A DNA stretch of 64,000 bases, taken from Primula veris. Lineage: Eukaryota > Streptophyta > Magnoliopsida > Ericales > Primulaceae. Both the position numbers and the translations under genes were made by a program. Positions 51,980 to 63,955 of the stretch are shown here, in pieces (the first letter of the stretch is position 1; the number at the start of each line of letters is the position of its first letter). Under the pieces are notes generated by a model, which worked only from the letters and a program-made list of their open reading frames with translations, had not been told where the DNA came from and did not search any database. The stretch is from positions 6,796,843-6,860,842 of the forward strand of contig OY821748.1 of NCBI GenBank assembly GCA_963682055.1, read 5' to 3'.

Positions 51980-54715
51980 TTATCAGGTAAGAGATGGTGA
52001 AGCTATTTGCACAAGGTGATAAATCTGCAAAAGGAACAATTCTTTTTTATTTTCTTTGATCAGTGTGTCGAAAACAATTATATGCTCCATTTAGTGCAAG
52101 GATTATGAAATAACATGTGATGAGAAAGAGAATGATGATCTTTGCATTTATGTTTCTTGCGAAGATATTTTTCCCTTTGTGTTGCGAAAATTGCACCAAA
52201 TCTCTTTTTACTTGATTTTTTAAAGACCTGCAGTCAAGAAATGGACCAGTTTGGTTTTGGTTCTCATGTATAGCTCGATTCGAAGGTTTTGGGATGGGAG
52301 CTAAGTGCATCCCATTGGGGGGGGGGTGTTGTTAAAATAATTTTAAAAACGATGATCTTGCACACCTTATTGTTTTATTTTCCTTAATTTAATAGTTTAT
52401 GTAAATTTGACAGTTCCCATGAACCATTCCTAGCTTTGCCCCAAGATCGGAAAACCAGTTACGTACATGGTTTTAGATTAGTCAATAATAAAAGAAAACA
52501 TAATATCTTCAGCACCAAACACCATTTAATTATGTTTTACTAGTTTAAAGAGTCATCTTTAACAATACGTATCCAAAAGTTTATTGTTAAAGACTCAGTC
52601 GAAAGCCAACCGTATGGATTTACATTAAATCAAAATTAAAGGCTCAACCTTATCAAATGCTCAGTCTTTCAAGAGTTTACTCATTTATACAAATTTCATA
52701 GCACAAACAACCCTGATTATTTATATCTCCCCTATTGTCTTAGGACCAGTACTACATTAACTCAAATTTCCGCAGCCAAAACATTTGTCGATTGCAATCG
52801 ATGTATAAAAATAATAATTATTAATTTTTTGTTACAAAAATGCGTCCTTTAAGATCCCTGTTGCTAAGTGAAATCATTGATGAAAAGTTTAGGACTAAAA
52901 CTTTGTTCGGGAAAAGAATTTTGATGTCGCTAGGGAGTAGGGATTATGATGCTTATGTTGCTTAACTTTCTCATTACAATTTTAGGGTTTCCTGAAATCC
53001 TTTTGGATATTACTATAAATAGAAGTATTTACTGAAAAAAATATTGAGTAAACCAAAGATGGTTTTAATAAATTTTTGAAGGTAAAAGTTAAGGGTCAAT
53101 CTTTTTTCGGGTTCCAAAAAAATATACTCTTTCTTTGACTTTTTTTTTTAAAACAAATAAAAAAATCTATAAAAAACTGGAATTTTAAAGGTTATAAATG
53201 GAGTTTCAAAAATTATAACTCGTTTTTTTTAATCGTATTATGTATTTTTTGAGTTTTTTTAAAGTTTTTTAGAAAAAATAAATTAAAATTAAAAACTTGG
53301 TTATAAAAGTTATAAACTACGTTAATATTTTGAAACTCAATTTTAAATATTTTTTTCCTATATTTTCATAAAAAAGTCTTTGATAAGGTTAGAAAATCCC
53401 AAATAAATAAATAGAAATAAATCTATATTTGAGTTTTAATATCTCAATTTAATTTATTTTTTATTTTATTTTTTCCTTTAAAACATTTAAATAAAATAAA
53501 ATAAAATAAAAAATTGAATTTGTAATCTTTAAAATTCAGATTCTAATTTTGAAATCAAGTTTAAAAAATTCACAGATTGTTTCGTATTTTTTTTTTTTAA
53601 AAGTCCTCAAAACCGCAGCGATTTTGCACTGGATTGATATATTTTTCATCAGAAAAAGATGGACCGAAATGTTAAAAGCTACTAGCTAGCAATAACTACC
53701 GAGGTACATTGATTTGTCTATAGATAAATTGCTGTCGTATTAATAAAGCTAAGAAAATTGGGATGAGTAGTCTTTTTTTTGTTTGCTGATTGTAGGTAGA
53801 CATCTCACTTATCTTAATTGGTGACTCTGAATAGTTTGAATGTTTAATATTCCCTTACTTGTATGCATTATGTTTTATTGAACAGTAAAAAAATCCAATT
53901 ATTGAAAGCAACAATTTATAAAACATACATCTTCGAACTTTGCTATCAACCATCTTTGGTCTTTGCCCACCTTTCTAAACTTATGCTATATCTTTAGATA
54001 TGAACTGGAAACCAAAATCTTAATCATATTGGTAAAAGAAAAAGTTATATGTATTGTATAATAGCTTGTTCTTTTATAAAAACTCGCTATTATTGAACAC
54101 TATTATATTTATCTCATTCGAATGTTTAGGTGTCTGCAAGGGAGTCCGAGATTGGTACGAGACATTCTCCTCATTGGATAAATTTTTCTATAAGTTCCTG
54201 GAATCATCATGGCATAATCAATAAAGAGCTGTCACAGATTGAAGTTTGTTGTGCAAGAAGTAAAAGTTTGTTATATACCACCATTTTGTATAAGTCACTT
54301 TGCCTAGTATGATAGTATTACTCAGGTTATATTCGGATTTCTTTGTAAAGCTGGTGTTGAGGTTTTATTGCTAGCATGAGAAGTGTGTAGCTTGGTTTTT
54401 TAGATTTTGGGTTTCAAAAACCAGTCACCTTATATCACGTCTGATATTTTATGAAAGATACAAATTTTATGAAAGATACAAGGTTAAGGGATATAAGGAG
54501 AATGAATAGTTTTTATACCATTTTTCTTTGATTAGTAGACTTCATGATTGAGGTCTATCCCATAAAAGACAATGCTTTTGTTTCAATAATAATATAGTTC
54601 TTCCTTTAAAAAAAACTGGTTGTTAACTTTTAAATTATGTTGAATTTGAGTTATTAAATTATGTTGGATTTGAGTTACAATTATTAGGTCTTCCGTAGAA
54701 AAACTAACCTAAAGT
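51980..54715. other. 3' flank of CK1-UIM-RING gene; left copy of a segmental duplication
   Basis: The bases after the stop (TTAGTTATCAGGTAAGAGATGG) match those after the second RING gene at 59413 (TTTAGTTATCAGCTAAAG). 52998-53075 (GGATATTACTATAAATAGAA, TTGAGTAAACCAAAGATGG) matches 60930-61000. 53680-53880 matches 61015-61190. AT-rich filler at 53100-53640 is absent from the right copy. A G-run lies at 52318-52327. No gene is seen. Confidence 0.6.
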
Positions 54716-55410
54716 TAGGGCCGTAAATGATAGGAATTGTTCGTGAAATCGTTCGGGCTCAGCTCAGCTAATATTCGGTTCATATTCGTTCATTTATAAT
54801 TGAACACGATAATGAACAAGAATATAGTGTTCGTCTATTAAGTGAACTGAACATGAACATGTCTATGTTCGGTTCGTCTAAACTCGTGTTCGTGTAACTA
54901 TATATAAAGTTTGATAAAATAAAAAACTAAATTTATTAATGATGTAACAAAAACTAATATCACTATACGATTAATAAACTTATTTATGTTATAATAATAT
55001 AAATGATATGCTTGTATTATTTTAAACTTATTATGGTAATTTATATCATTATATTATAAATACAGTTACCGATTTTATCATTAAATATTCAACTCGTTAA
55101 AGTAATCATACGTATGTAAAAAAAATTTTATACAATATATAAACTTAAAGTTATATGTGAATTATTTTATCCTAATTAACAATATAGTAATATATGATAA
55201 AATTAAAATATATTTTAAAAAGAAAGAAAAATATATTTTTTCAATTATCGAATGTTTTGAAAGAAATTAAATGTTCACGAACAACTCGTGTTCGACTCGT
55301 CAAATGCTCGGTTCATATTCGTTCGTATTTAAATGAACTGAATATAAGCAATAGGTTTAGTTTATGAACTAAACATGAACATAAACTTGTTTGTTTCGTT
55401 TCTCACCTTA
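54716..55410. mobile_element. Foldback element rich in TTCGTTCG/GTGTTCG motifs
   Basis: The left region (54716-54900: TTCGGTTCATATTCGTTCAT, GTTCGGTTCGTCTAAACTCG) and the right region (55270-55410: GTTCACGAACAACTCGTGTT, GGTTCATATTCGTTCGTA, GAACTAAACATGAACATAAA) carry inverted and direct copies of the same motifs around an AT-rich centre. The family is common in plant genomes; exact ends are uncertain. It lies in a part absent from the right-hand copy of the segmental duplication. Confidence 0.5.
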
Positions 55411-56403
55411 CTAAGTAAGGAGTGGTTGGGCACAACCCCACGATATTTTCAATATGGAACGACTAAGTCAAAAAGTCACCTGGTTGAGGTGCCTACATCC
55501 TTTTTTAAATTAATATTAAAAGAAAGGATAAATAAATGGTTATTTTAAAATACTTCATTCGTCAGTGGAAGTCTTTTTTTTTTTATTATAACACGACTTT
55601 AATTTGGAAGTCTTTTTGGACATTGTAACATTTTGAGCTTTCGTTATTTATGATTTCTACTATTTGAAGTTTTTTTTATTTCGTTAGTCTCTTGACTTTT
55701 AGCTCCTTGAATAAACAAGTCTTTACCCTTTTCCCTTTCCCTTTCCCTTTCCATTTCCATTTCCAATACACAAACCAATTAATAGACTTAAAATTGTTTT
55801 TTTCTCACTTGCTAAGTACCTCTTTCTCTGACTCCCATCATTTACCATGAAGAATAATTGCATCTCAAAAGAAGAAGAAAGTAGAATATTTACATCTCAT
55901 TCGGGTATGTAGTCTAGGTGAGTTATCTGGCTCTATAACTTTATTGAATTTATTGAATAACATATGCAACATAAACTTTGTGTAAACAAAAAAATTGGGG
56001 TACAAATATTTGTGTAAATCATGAATTTATAATTTGGTATTTTCGTAGGCAAAACGTGCAACTTCTACACCAATATTCACTCCGAGTTACCTTCTTTATA
56101 ATTATTCTGTGAAAGTAGCAATTTTCTTTTGTGCTACGAATAATCTTTTTGTTTACCAATATCATTACGATTCTGGTTGTCTCTTCATATCTAAAGCTAG
56201 AATAATAGCATAAGTTTAGAGGGGTGGGCAAAGATGATTTGATAGCAAATTTCGTAGCCATTTTTTATGATTGCCTCTTTCAATAATTCAGATTTTTTTT
56301 TCTGTTTTCAGCGGAAAAAATAAAGATTCTTCAAAATAAAATAATAGTTTGAACTTGAATCAAGGTTGGTCTATGTTTAGCTGAAGATTGGTTTCTTCTA
56401 GTT
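55411..56403. other. 5' flank of the UIM-RING gene, duplicated further right
   Basis: Matches to the DNA upstream of the third unit are visible. 56030-56110 resembles 62095-62180. 56165-56230 (ACGATTCTGGTTGTCTCTTC, ATAAGTTTAGAGGGGTGGG) resembles 63715-63780 (AAGATTCTGGTTGCCTCTCA, ATAAGTTTAGAGGGGTTGG). 56345-56403 resembles 63900-63955. CCCTTT repeats lie near 55730-55760. A CAG acceptor-like site occurs at 56309-56311, so a 5'-UTR exon is possible. Confidence 0.5.
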
Positions 56404-59400
56404 ATGAATCAAAATCCTAACAATAGTAATCAAGTCGACACTCTTTCAACCATGGTTCCCGACGAATTTTCGGAAGATGATATTGCATTAGCAATGGCTC
56501 TCAGTCTCAGTGCGTCTATCCAATCTGCTGCAGAAACAATGCCACCTTATGCCACTGCTAACCGTGTCAACGAAACAGGTACTGAAGTACTGTAGGTTGT
56601 GACAATAAGAGACAACATCGCAATGAAAATAAAATGCTCCTAGTTAACTTTATTGTTATGAACTATCAACATACTTGTTTAAATTATTTACCACCCCAGT
56701 TCCGACATCCGTTTTCTTTTGCAATTATTCTTTATTTTAGTTTCTGTATCCCTCATAAATAATTCTTGTTCCGCCTTTGCATATAATCCTTGATTAACCC
56801 CGGTTCTACAGAAGCAAGCAATTATGTTTCCCAAGCCAGTAAATCCGTTTACCTAGGAATCAAAACTGTGATAATTATGACCAAGTTAAGTTGACATTCC
56901 TTCGGCTACGGCTATCAATACGACAGGATATATTGAATCAAGTGTGAGATCGTGGCTATCAACACATCTATCCAATATGCTGCAGAAGAAATTAATCATT
57001 CTTCCTGCACTAATCTTACCTTCCCGGCACAAATTACTAGATAACGTAATTAGGATGCCACAACATACTGTAACTTTAGGCTGACAAAACTTTTTTCTTC
57101 ATACATTTGAGCATTATTTGATTGAAATATTGATTTGGCACACCCCCAACCGTTTGTCTTACTCAGCTTTTAGTTTCTGGCACCGCAGGCACATCCTCAA
57201 ATGATCCGGGTCATACGCAAGCAAGCACTGATGACTCCCAAACTTATGCAATCTGGTTACTTATTGCAGTTGCACAACTTAATGAGTTAGCTATGGCTCT
57301 TAGTGCCTCCATCCAATCCGTTGAAGAATCAGTACCTTCTTATGACCCTGCTAATCTTATCAACGAAGCAGGTATACATAACTAGGTAGTAAACTGTAAA
57401 AGTAGGTGCCGAGACAGCCTCATAATAATAAAAATGACCTTATCATTATGTACTTTCAGCACTCCAATATTTGTGTTCACTCCCAATATTTGTTTTACTC
57501 AGCATTAAATCACTACATGAATTTATGCATCCTCCATAAACATTTTTTTGTTCTGAGGGACCAAGTTAAATTGACATTCCTTCGGCTCTGGCTATCAACA
57601 CATTTTCGACAGATTAAACTTAATAAAGTGCATGCGGAGATTGTGGCTATTGACGCCTCTATTCAATACGCTGCAAAAGAAATTACTCATTCGTCCAGCA
57701 CTATTATTACCCTTGCGCACAAAAAACTAGATAGAGACATTAGGATCTACAAGACAATGTAACTTTAGGTAGACAAAAAAAAATCTTCATGCATTTGAGC
57801 ATAATTTTGATTGAAATATTGATTTGGCACACACCCAACCATTTATCTTACTCAGCTTTTAGTTTTTGACACCGCAGGCACATCCTCAAATAACCCTAGT
57901 AATACGCAAGTAAGCACTGATGGTTCCCAAACTAATGAAATCCGTTTACCTATTGATCAAAATTCTGATAATAATAACCAAGTTGACCCTGCTTCAACCG
58001 CGGGTAGCGACACATTTTCGGAAGAAGATATTGCATTAGCTATGGCTCTCAGCGCCTCCATCCAACCCGTTGAAGAAACAGTACCTTTTTCTGCCCCGGC
58101 TAATCTTATCGATGAAGCAGGTATACATAACTAAGTAGTAACAGTAAGGTGCCATGCCAGACCCAAAATAATAAACGACTTTATCACTATATACTTTCAA
58201 CATATTTGTTTAAAGTGTTTATTACCACACTCACAATATTTGTTTGCTTAGCATTAATTTTCTATCTGAATTTATGTATCCTTCATAAACAATTCCTTGT
58301 CCTGCTACTGCCTGTACATTCTTGATTAATTTCGATCCTACAGAAACAAGATACAATGTTTCCAATGAAATCCGTTCACCTAGTAATCAAAATCATGACA
58401 ATAGTGACCAAGTTGATACTACGACTGTGTCTATCAATACATATTCGGCTGAAGATATTGAATTAGCTGCGGAGGTAGCCAGCGCCTCTATCCAATATGC
58501 TGTAGAATCCGATAACCCTTCTGCCACTGCTAGTCTTACTGCTCAAACAGGTAAACAAAACCAAATACTGATAGTAGGGTGCCATAGCATACAATTAATT
58601 GAGAAGAAAATGAATGTTTGCCTTTGTGTATTTTGAGTATAATTCGACTGCAATATGCCAGTATTGACTTGGCACCTCCAAACTCTTTGTTTTGATTAGT
58701 TGCTAGTTTTTTTCCTTATAAATATTTCTAGTCTTTGGTCCATTATATTTTGTTATCATAAAAAAAGGAGTAATTATGACTGAACCTTGACTCAACAAAC
58801 GCACACACCCGCTCAACTGTTTTATTTTCAAGCTGTTATTTTAGTTCGAATTTTGGCACCATTCATTAATAGTGACCAAATTTTTATTTCTGTAGCTGCA
58901 AGCACATCTTCAGTTAGCCCTGATCCTACACAATCAAGAACCAGTGACAACAATAACCAAGTCGACATTCCTTCGACCGAGGCTATTGACACAGATTTGC
59001 TAGAAGAAATTGAATTAGCAATGGCTATCAGATTCTCTATCGAATCTGCTGATGAATTAATGTCCTCTAATGCCATCGCTAATCTTATCATTGAAGAAGG
59101 TACACGTAGCTAGATAGTGACCATAGGGTCCCACCACTGTCGACTCCCCCATAATCATGTAAAATACATTTACCAATATCTGCTTTCCGGTATACAAAGT
59201 TTAAAATATGATTCTTATTTTCTACAGCTAAGAAAAACGAAGGTCATTCTTCTCCGTTATGTGTGATATGCTTAGACGCTTCGGTTGAAGGGGCTTGCGT
59301 CCCATGTGGACACATGAATGGTTGTATGCATTGTCTGAATGAGATCAAAGCCAAGAACTTGGGATGCCCTTTGTGCCGGGCCAAAATCGACCAAGTCATT

Positions 59401-59415
59401 CGCATTTACTTTTAG
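56404..59415 (+). CDS. Multi-UIM RING-finger protein, 6 exons (predicted E3 ubiquitin ligase)
   Basis: Exons: 56404-56578, 57189-57371, 57878-58120, 58344-58550, 58896-59099 and 59228-59415. They join to exactly 400 codons including the stop (399 aa). Every intron is phase 1, so the four internal exons are symmetric and multiples of 3. Each of the first five exons ends in a UIM-like helix: SEDDIALAMALSLSASIQSA, LNELAMALSASIQSVEES, SEEDIALAMALSASIQPVEE, SAEDIELAAEVASASIQYAV, LEEIELAMAIRFSIESADEL. Between them lie Asn/Ser/Thr-rich linkers (DNNNQVD and similar). The last exon is a RING (C349, C352, C364, H366, C370, C373, C384, C387) ending AKIDQVIRIYF, close to that of the upstream CK1 fusion and of XBAT35. 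There are no ankyrin repeats, unlike XBAT35. The third UIM-like motif has the best consensus; the fourth lacks the central Ala-Leu pattern. Inference: binds polyubiquitin and acts as an E3. It could also be a decaying duplicate if not expressed; the start is the first ATG in the exon, with a stop 48 bp upstream in frame. Confidence 0.7.
56809..57046 (+). pseudogene. Decayed UIM exon in intron 1 of the UIM-RING gene
   Basis: A TTCTACAG acceptor is followed by AAGCAAGCAATTATGTTTCC, matching the start of the intact exon at 58344 (AAACAAGATACAATGTTTCC). A GACCAAGTTAAGTTGACATT block follows, then ACATCTATCCAATATGCTGC (the ASIQYA part of a UIM). A TGA at 56892-56894 and a 1-base shift break it, so splicing must skip it. 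Confidence 0.6.
57545..57747 (+). pseudogene. Second decayed UIM exon, in intron 2 of the UIM-RING gene
   Basis: It contains GGACCAAGTTAAATTGACAT, CCTTCGGCTCTGGCTATCAA and GCCTCTATTCAATACGCTGC. It matches the decayed exon at 56878-57046 at a spacing of about 680 bp, the same spacing as between the intact exons at 57189 and 57878. Thus a block of one dead plus one live UIM exon was tandemly duplicated inside the gene. Confidence 0.6.
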
Positions 59416-62400
59416 TTATCAGCTAAAGAAAAACGGTGAAGCTCTTTGTAAGGTTTACTTTCTGCTACACAAAATAAGCAAAAGATGAACTTTCTCTTAT
59501 TTTTCCGATCTGTAACTATTATATGATATATCAGAAGCAGAAACCAAATGTGTTTAATCAGTTAAAAGTTTCATATTCAACAAAGTATGTCCGGATGCTT
59601 TATATAAAGAGCTTATTCTAAAGCCAATCATAGGGATTTGCATTAAGCCACGGTCGGTGTGAACTTTTGGCAAATAATGGAACTTAACTATAGAGCAAAT
59701 GTGTTATTGCAGGTGGAGCTTAGCCTAGGCAGAAATTGCCTGCGGCCTTACTTGATTGTTTTCCACGGGATCCATTTTTGAATAGTCGGTGATAAATCTT
59801 TTTCTTCAACATAATGTGGATATTGGCGGCGAATCGATTTGGGAATCTTTCTGGAAATAGTCAAGACTCTCATAAGCTTAATTTCAGTTAAGAATCCTCT
59901 GTTAATAATTTATGCCTTATGTAATTTAGAAATGGGGTTGCTGAAATAAGGAATTTGGTAAAAAAAATCGTTGTGTGCCATCATAATGTTGTTAATTTTC
60001 GTAAATAATGTGAATTTGCAAATATCTACGCTTGGAGGCCATGGACTATTTGACGAGTTTTTTTTATTATGTTTTTTTATTAATGTAGACTCTCCATAAT
60101 TGTGTACATGCTTTGCTGGTACAATTTTTACGAAAACATTTTGTATCAGATTCGGCCAATTTTTACGAATCTCAATTCATTTAGCTTGCTTTTCTTATTT
60201 CCATCAATCAATTGGTAGAATTTAAGAAAACATTCAACGCCTGTGAAAACGTGTCGAGTATTTTAAAGTAATTATTATTGCTTTGTAGTTTTGTACAAAA
60301 TGATCGATTCTTTGTAACAGTCACCGACTCATCTTAACTACCGTTAAATTAAAAAATATATGGTTAGATAATGTTTTTTAGTAATTAATTTATTTTTTCT
60401 ATTTTTAATAAATTATAATTTGATAAATTAAAAACAAATTGTACAACACACTAAAAACTAAAAAAAAAATATAGAACCCTAGTGAGGCATAAGTTAAACT
60501 TAAATATTAATCAAAATTTATTTATTTTTATCCATTTCATACATTTTTATACAAACGGGTTGTGAACCAGTCTTATATGAGGATTGTTCCGTAGTAATTC
60601 CGGTACAAAATTGGTTTAAAATCTATGAGAGCATAATTATTTGGATTAGACTAATAAATTGACTAAAGTTGGCAACTTTTAAGTTAACAATAATTTTTAA
60701 GTTGATAATAACTTTAGTCCCATTTATAAATTTATTGTTTGATGTCTCTTACTCTTAACACTTGATAGACAAAGATTGAATTTTGTTAGTCAACCTTTCG
60801 TTTTGTTACCAACTTCTTGCCTTTTTCCACCAAGTTACAGATTTTCCTATTTCCGAGGACAAAATTTTATACAAGTTGGGGATTGCATTTTTCTTCGATA
60901 TTTTTGTGATGTTTCTCTTTATTTGGATATTACTATAATAGAAGTATATACTGAAATAAATATTGAGTAAGCCAAAGATGGTTTTAATAAAGTTTTTAAG
61001 GGACAAAAAAAAAAGCTGCTAGCAATAACCACGAATAATCAACTATGTAATACTCCTATTAATAAAGCTAAATAATTGGGGTGAGTTGTTTTGCTTCTTT
61101 TTTTTTGCAGATTATTGGTCAACGTACGTTGCACTTCTGAACGGTTTGAATGTTTAATAATTTTGCCTAGTTGTGTGCATTATGTGTCACTAGACCAAGC
61201 ACGTAGTATTTTTTTAATTTGCAACATTTTAGAACATCCGTTGAGACCTCTCTATAATGCTTTCCTTATTAATTTTTAAATTTCGCCACCCTCTTGACTT
61301 AGTTCCTTCAATATTTGTCTTTCCCTTATGATTTCTTTGGTGTCCATGTGTTTATTTTCACTAAGATTTTAAATTTTCATAACTTATACCGCAACTTTAT
61401 AAACTTTATATTATATTATATTCAAATTTTAAAACATTTGAACATAATATTGTTTTATACAATTTTTTTAATATTCAATGTTTAATTTACACTAATTTAT
61501 ATATTTATTTCAACATAAATTTTGTGTGGATTTTCTTTTAAAAATAATTATTGGAATGTATTGATACATGCATTATAGTAATTATACAATTTTTTTCAAG
61601 TTTTTTAGAATTTTTTTTAAATAAAATAAGTAAGGAGGTACGAAATGGTACATAAATGGGGTATAATATTTATACACGTAAAAATTATTTTCCGTGGCTA
61701 TGTACCTCCCTTTGACTCCCATATTTTACCATATATAGATTTCCCTTTTTGTACATTATCAGGAAGAATATTTGCATCAAAAAGAAGAAGAAGAACTGAA
61801 ACAGTAGATTTCCTTTTTGCAATACAATGAACAATATTTGCATCTCAAAAAAATAAGAAAAATTGAAACAACAAATAAACCTATGTAATTGCTAGGAACA
61901 ATGATATGCACAGAAGAAAAATGAAACTCATTTAACTGTTTTTACAAGTCTCTTGCAACTATATACACACATATTAACACAACTGGTCCTACCATCATGT
62001 AAACTATTCATATAAGTACACAAAGTATAAGACGTCCCAACAATATACACAGGAAAAAAAAATACCCAATAAGTAACTCGAAATGAATATTTGTATAATT
62101 CAAAAATCGCATTTTGATATTTTCTTAGCAAAAAGTAAAATTTGTACACCAATTTTCTTTCCGGGTTACTTTCTTTGATAATAATTAATTATTAGGAGTA
62201 TGTGCAAGTAGCAACTTTATTTTGCTAATATCCATCTGTCACTTATCCTGACTTATATTTACAGTTAACAAATGTAATAAATAATTGGGACGACTAAGTT
62301 TATAGTTACAAAAATATATACTAATTTGCTAGCTCAATATGGTCCCAGTAGGAATTTTCTATAGAAAAAAAGTGTACAAATAGTTGAGAAATATAAAATT

Positions 62401-63067
62401 GCCACCATAGCCTAAGGAGATAGCTGTTGGTGTGGTGAAATGGAGGATAAATAAGAACCAATTGTTGGAAGAGAAAAACTTGGACAGGAACTAGTGACCT
62501 CTATTTAGGTACATTATTATGATTCACATAGTGTATGAATATTATCCTAGATCAGTTTCATCTTTTATGTTTTTGTTATATCTATTGGCTTCTATTTGCT
62601 CCTAGTTTTTAACATTTCTAAATGTGGAAAGTGGAAAGGAAGTTTGTGTGTAGTTTGAAAGTATATTGATCACATGGACATAGCTTCATTCTTATTTTGA
62701 TGCTTTTGTTACTTTAGTCATGCAATTTATTTTAGTGTTAAATAAATATAACCTCATCTTCATAGATAGTTATGGATTCATCTCATATACTTTGGTTTTT
62801 GGGAATTGGTCATCAAGTGTTAAGCGGCTATTGCAATCGGCTAAACTAATATTGAAGTTGATAATAGCACGACTTACTCTCGTAATCGGTCTTGTAAGTA
62901 GATGTTTTCTGCTGCAATAGGATCTTTGTTGTGGAAGAATGGTTTTTTATTTCATGAAAGGATACTTATAGAACTGGAATAGATTTTATAAGCGGGGAGT
63001 TAACCCATTGAAAACAATAGTCAATAACAAAAGTGAAGTAGTACATGATGATTGATCACAGGAAACC
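59416..63067. other. 3' flank of UIM-RING gene; right copy of the segmental duplication
   Basis: 60930-61000, 61015-61190 and 61220-61330 run parallel to 52998-53075, 53680-53880 and 55610-55735. Two GCATC-AAAAAGAAGAAG / GCATCTCAAAAAAATAAG phrases (61770, 61840) match 55860. No gene is recognised. ORFs at 60776 and 62720 are AT-rich noise. Confidence 0.55.
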
Positions 63068-63350
63068 AAAAATACTTATAGGCTTGACTCCAACTTTTCC
63101 GACACCTAAACCGAGCCGGGGTTTAAACAGTTTAGTACCCTTTACTATACTCTTTTTCCAATTTAGTATCATTAAGATACAATAATATCATGGGCGACTG
63201 TTTAGAAAATATCCGAGACATGAAACTAAAAATACTTATAGGGCTGACTCCAACTTTTCCGATACCCAAACCGAGCCGGGGTTTAAACAGTTTAGAACCC
63301 TTTACTATACACTTTTTTTCAATTTAGTATCATTAAGATACAATAATTTC
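63068..63350. repeat. Direct repeat, about 128 bp copies, 160-bp period
   Basis: AATACTTATAGGCTTGACTC ... ACCGAGCCGGGGTTTAAACA ... ATCATTAAGATACAATAAT recurs 160 bp later with few changes. GGGCGACTGTTT follows both copies (63193 and 63410). Confidence 0.8.
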
Positions 63351-63838
63351 AGATTTCTTTTCCCGGTCTTTTAAATTTAATTTAGAAAAGGATATAGGCA
63401 CCTTAACTGGGCGACTGTTTTGACTAGCCATATGACCCGCATTGAGAATATCGTGGGTTGGTTTCCAGAACACTTAACTATCCAAGTAAGGTGTTGTTTA
63501 TGTTTTAGGTTAGTTGTGTTTTTTGTACACGACATAAATTTAACAAGAATTATAGAGCTCCTTATATAGTCAACAAGAAACAAATCTTTACATTATAGAA
63601 ACAGATCATTTATCAAATCTGAATTAATCAAATCAAATCTAAATTAATCAAATCAAATCTCAATTATGTATTTACATTCTAATATAAATAACCTTTCTGT
63701 TTACCATTACCATTACCATTAAGATTCTGGTTGCCTCTCATATCTTAAGATACAATAATAGAATAAGTTTAGAGGGGTTGGTTATATCAAAATTCGAAGA
63801 TGTATGTTTTATGGATTGTAGGTTTCAATAATTCAGAT
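63351..63838. other. 5' flank of the third UIM unit
   Basis: It contains short tandem AAATTAATCAAATC units (63610-63660), a (CATTAC)n-like run near 63700-63720, and the block homologous to 56165-56230. Confidence 0.45.
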
Positions 63839-63955
63839 TCTTTGCTGTTTACAGGAAAAATTAATACTGTAATTTTAGATTCTTCAAATGAAATTCTAGT
63901 GTGAACTTGAATCGAAGTTGTTTTATGTTTTGCTGAAGATCGGTCTTATCTAGTT

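Noticed and set aside
57406..57762. 118-residue open frame between UIM exons 2 and 3
   Set aside because: It covers the second decayed UIM exon and intron in a frame that does not fit the phase-1 exon chain.
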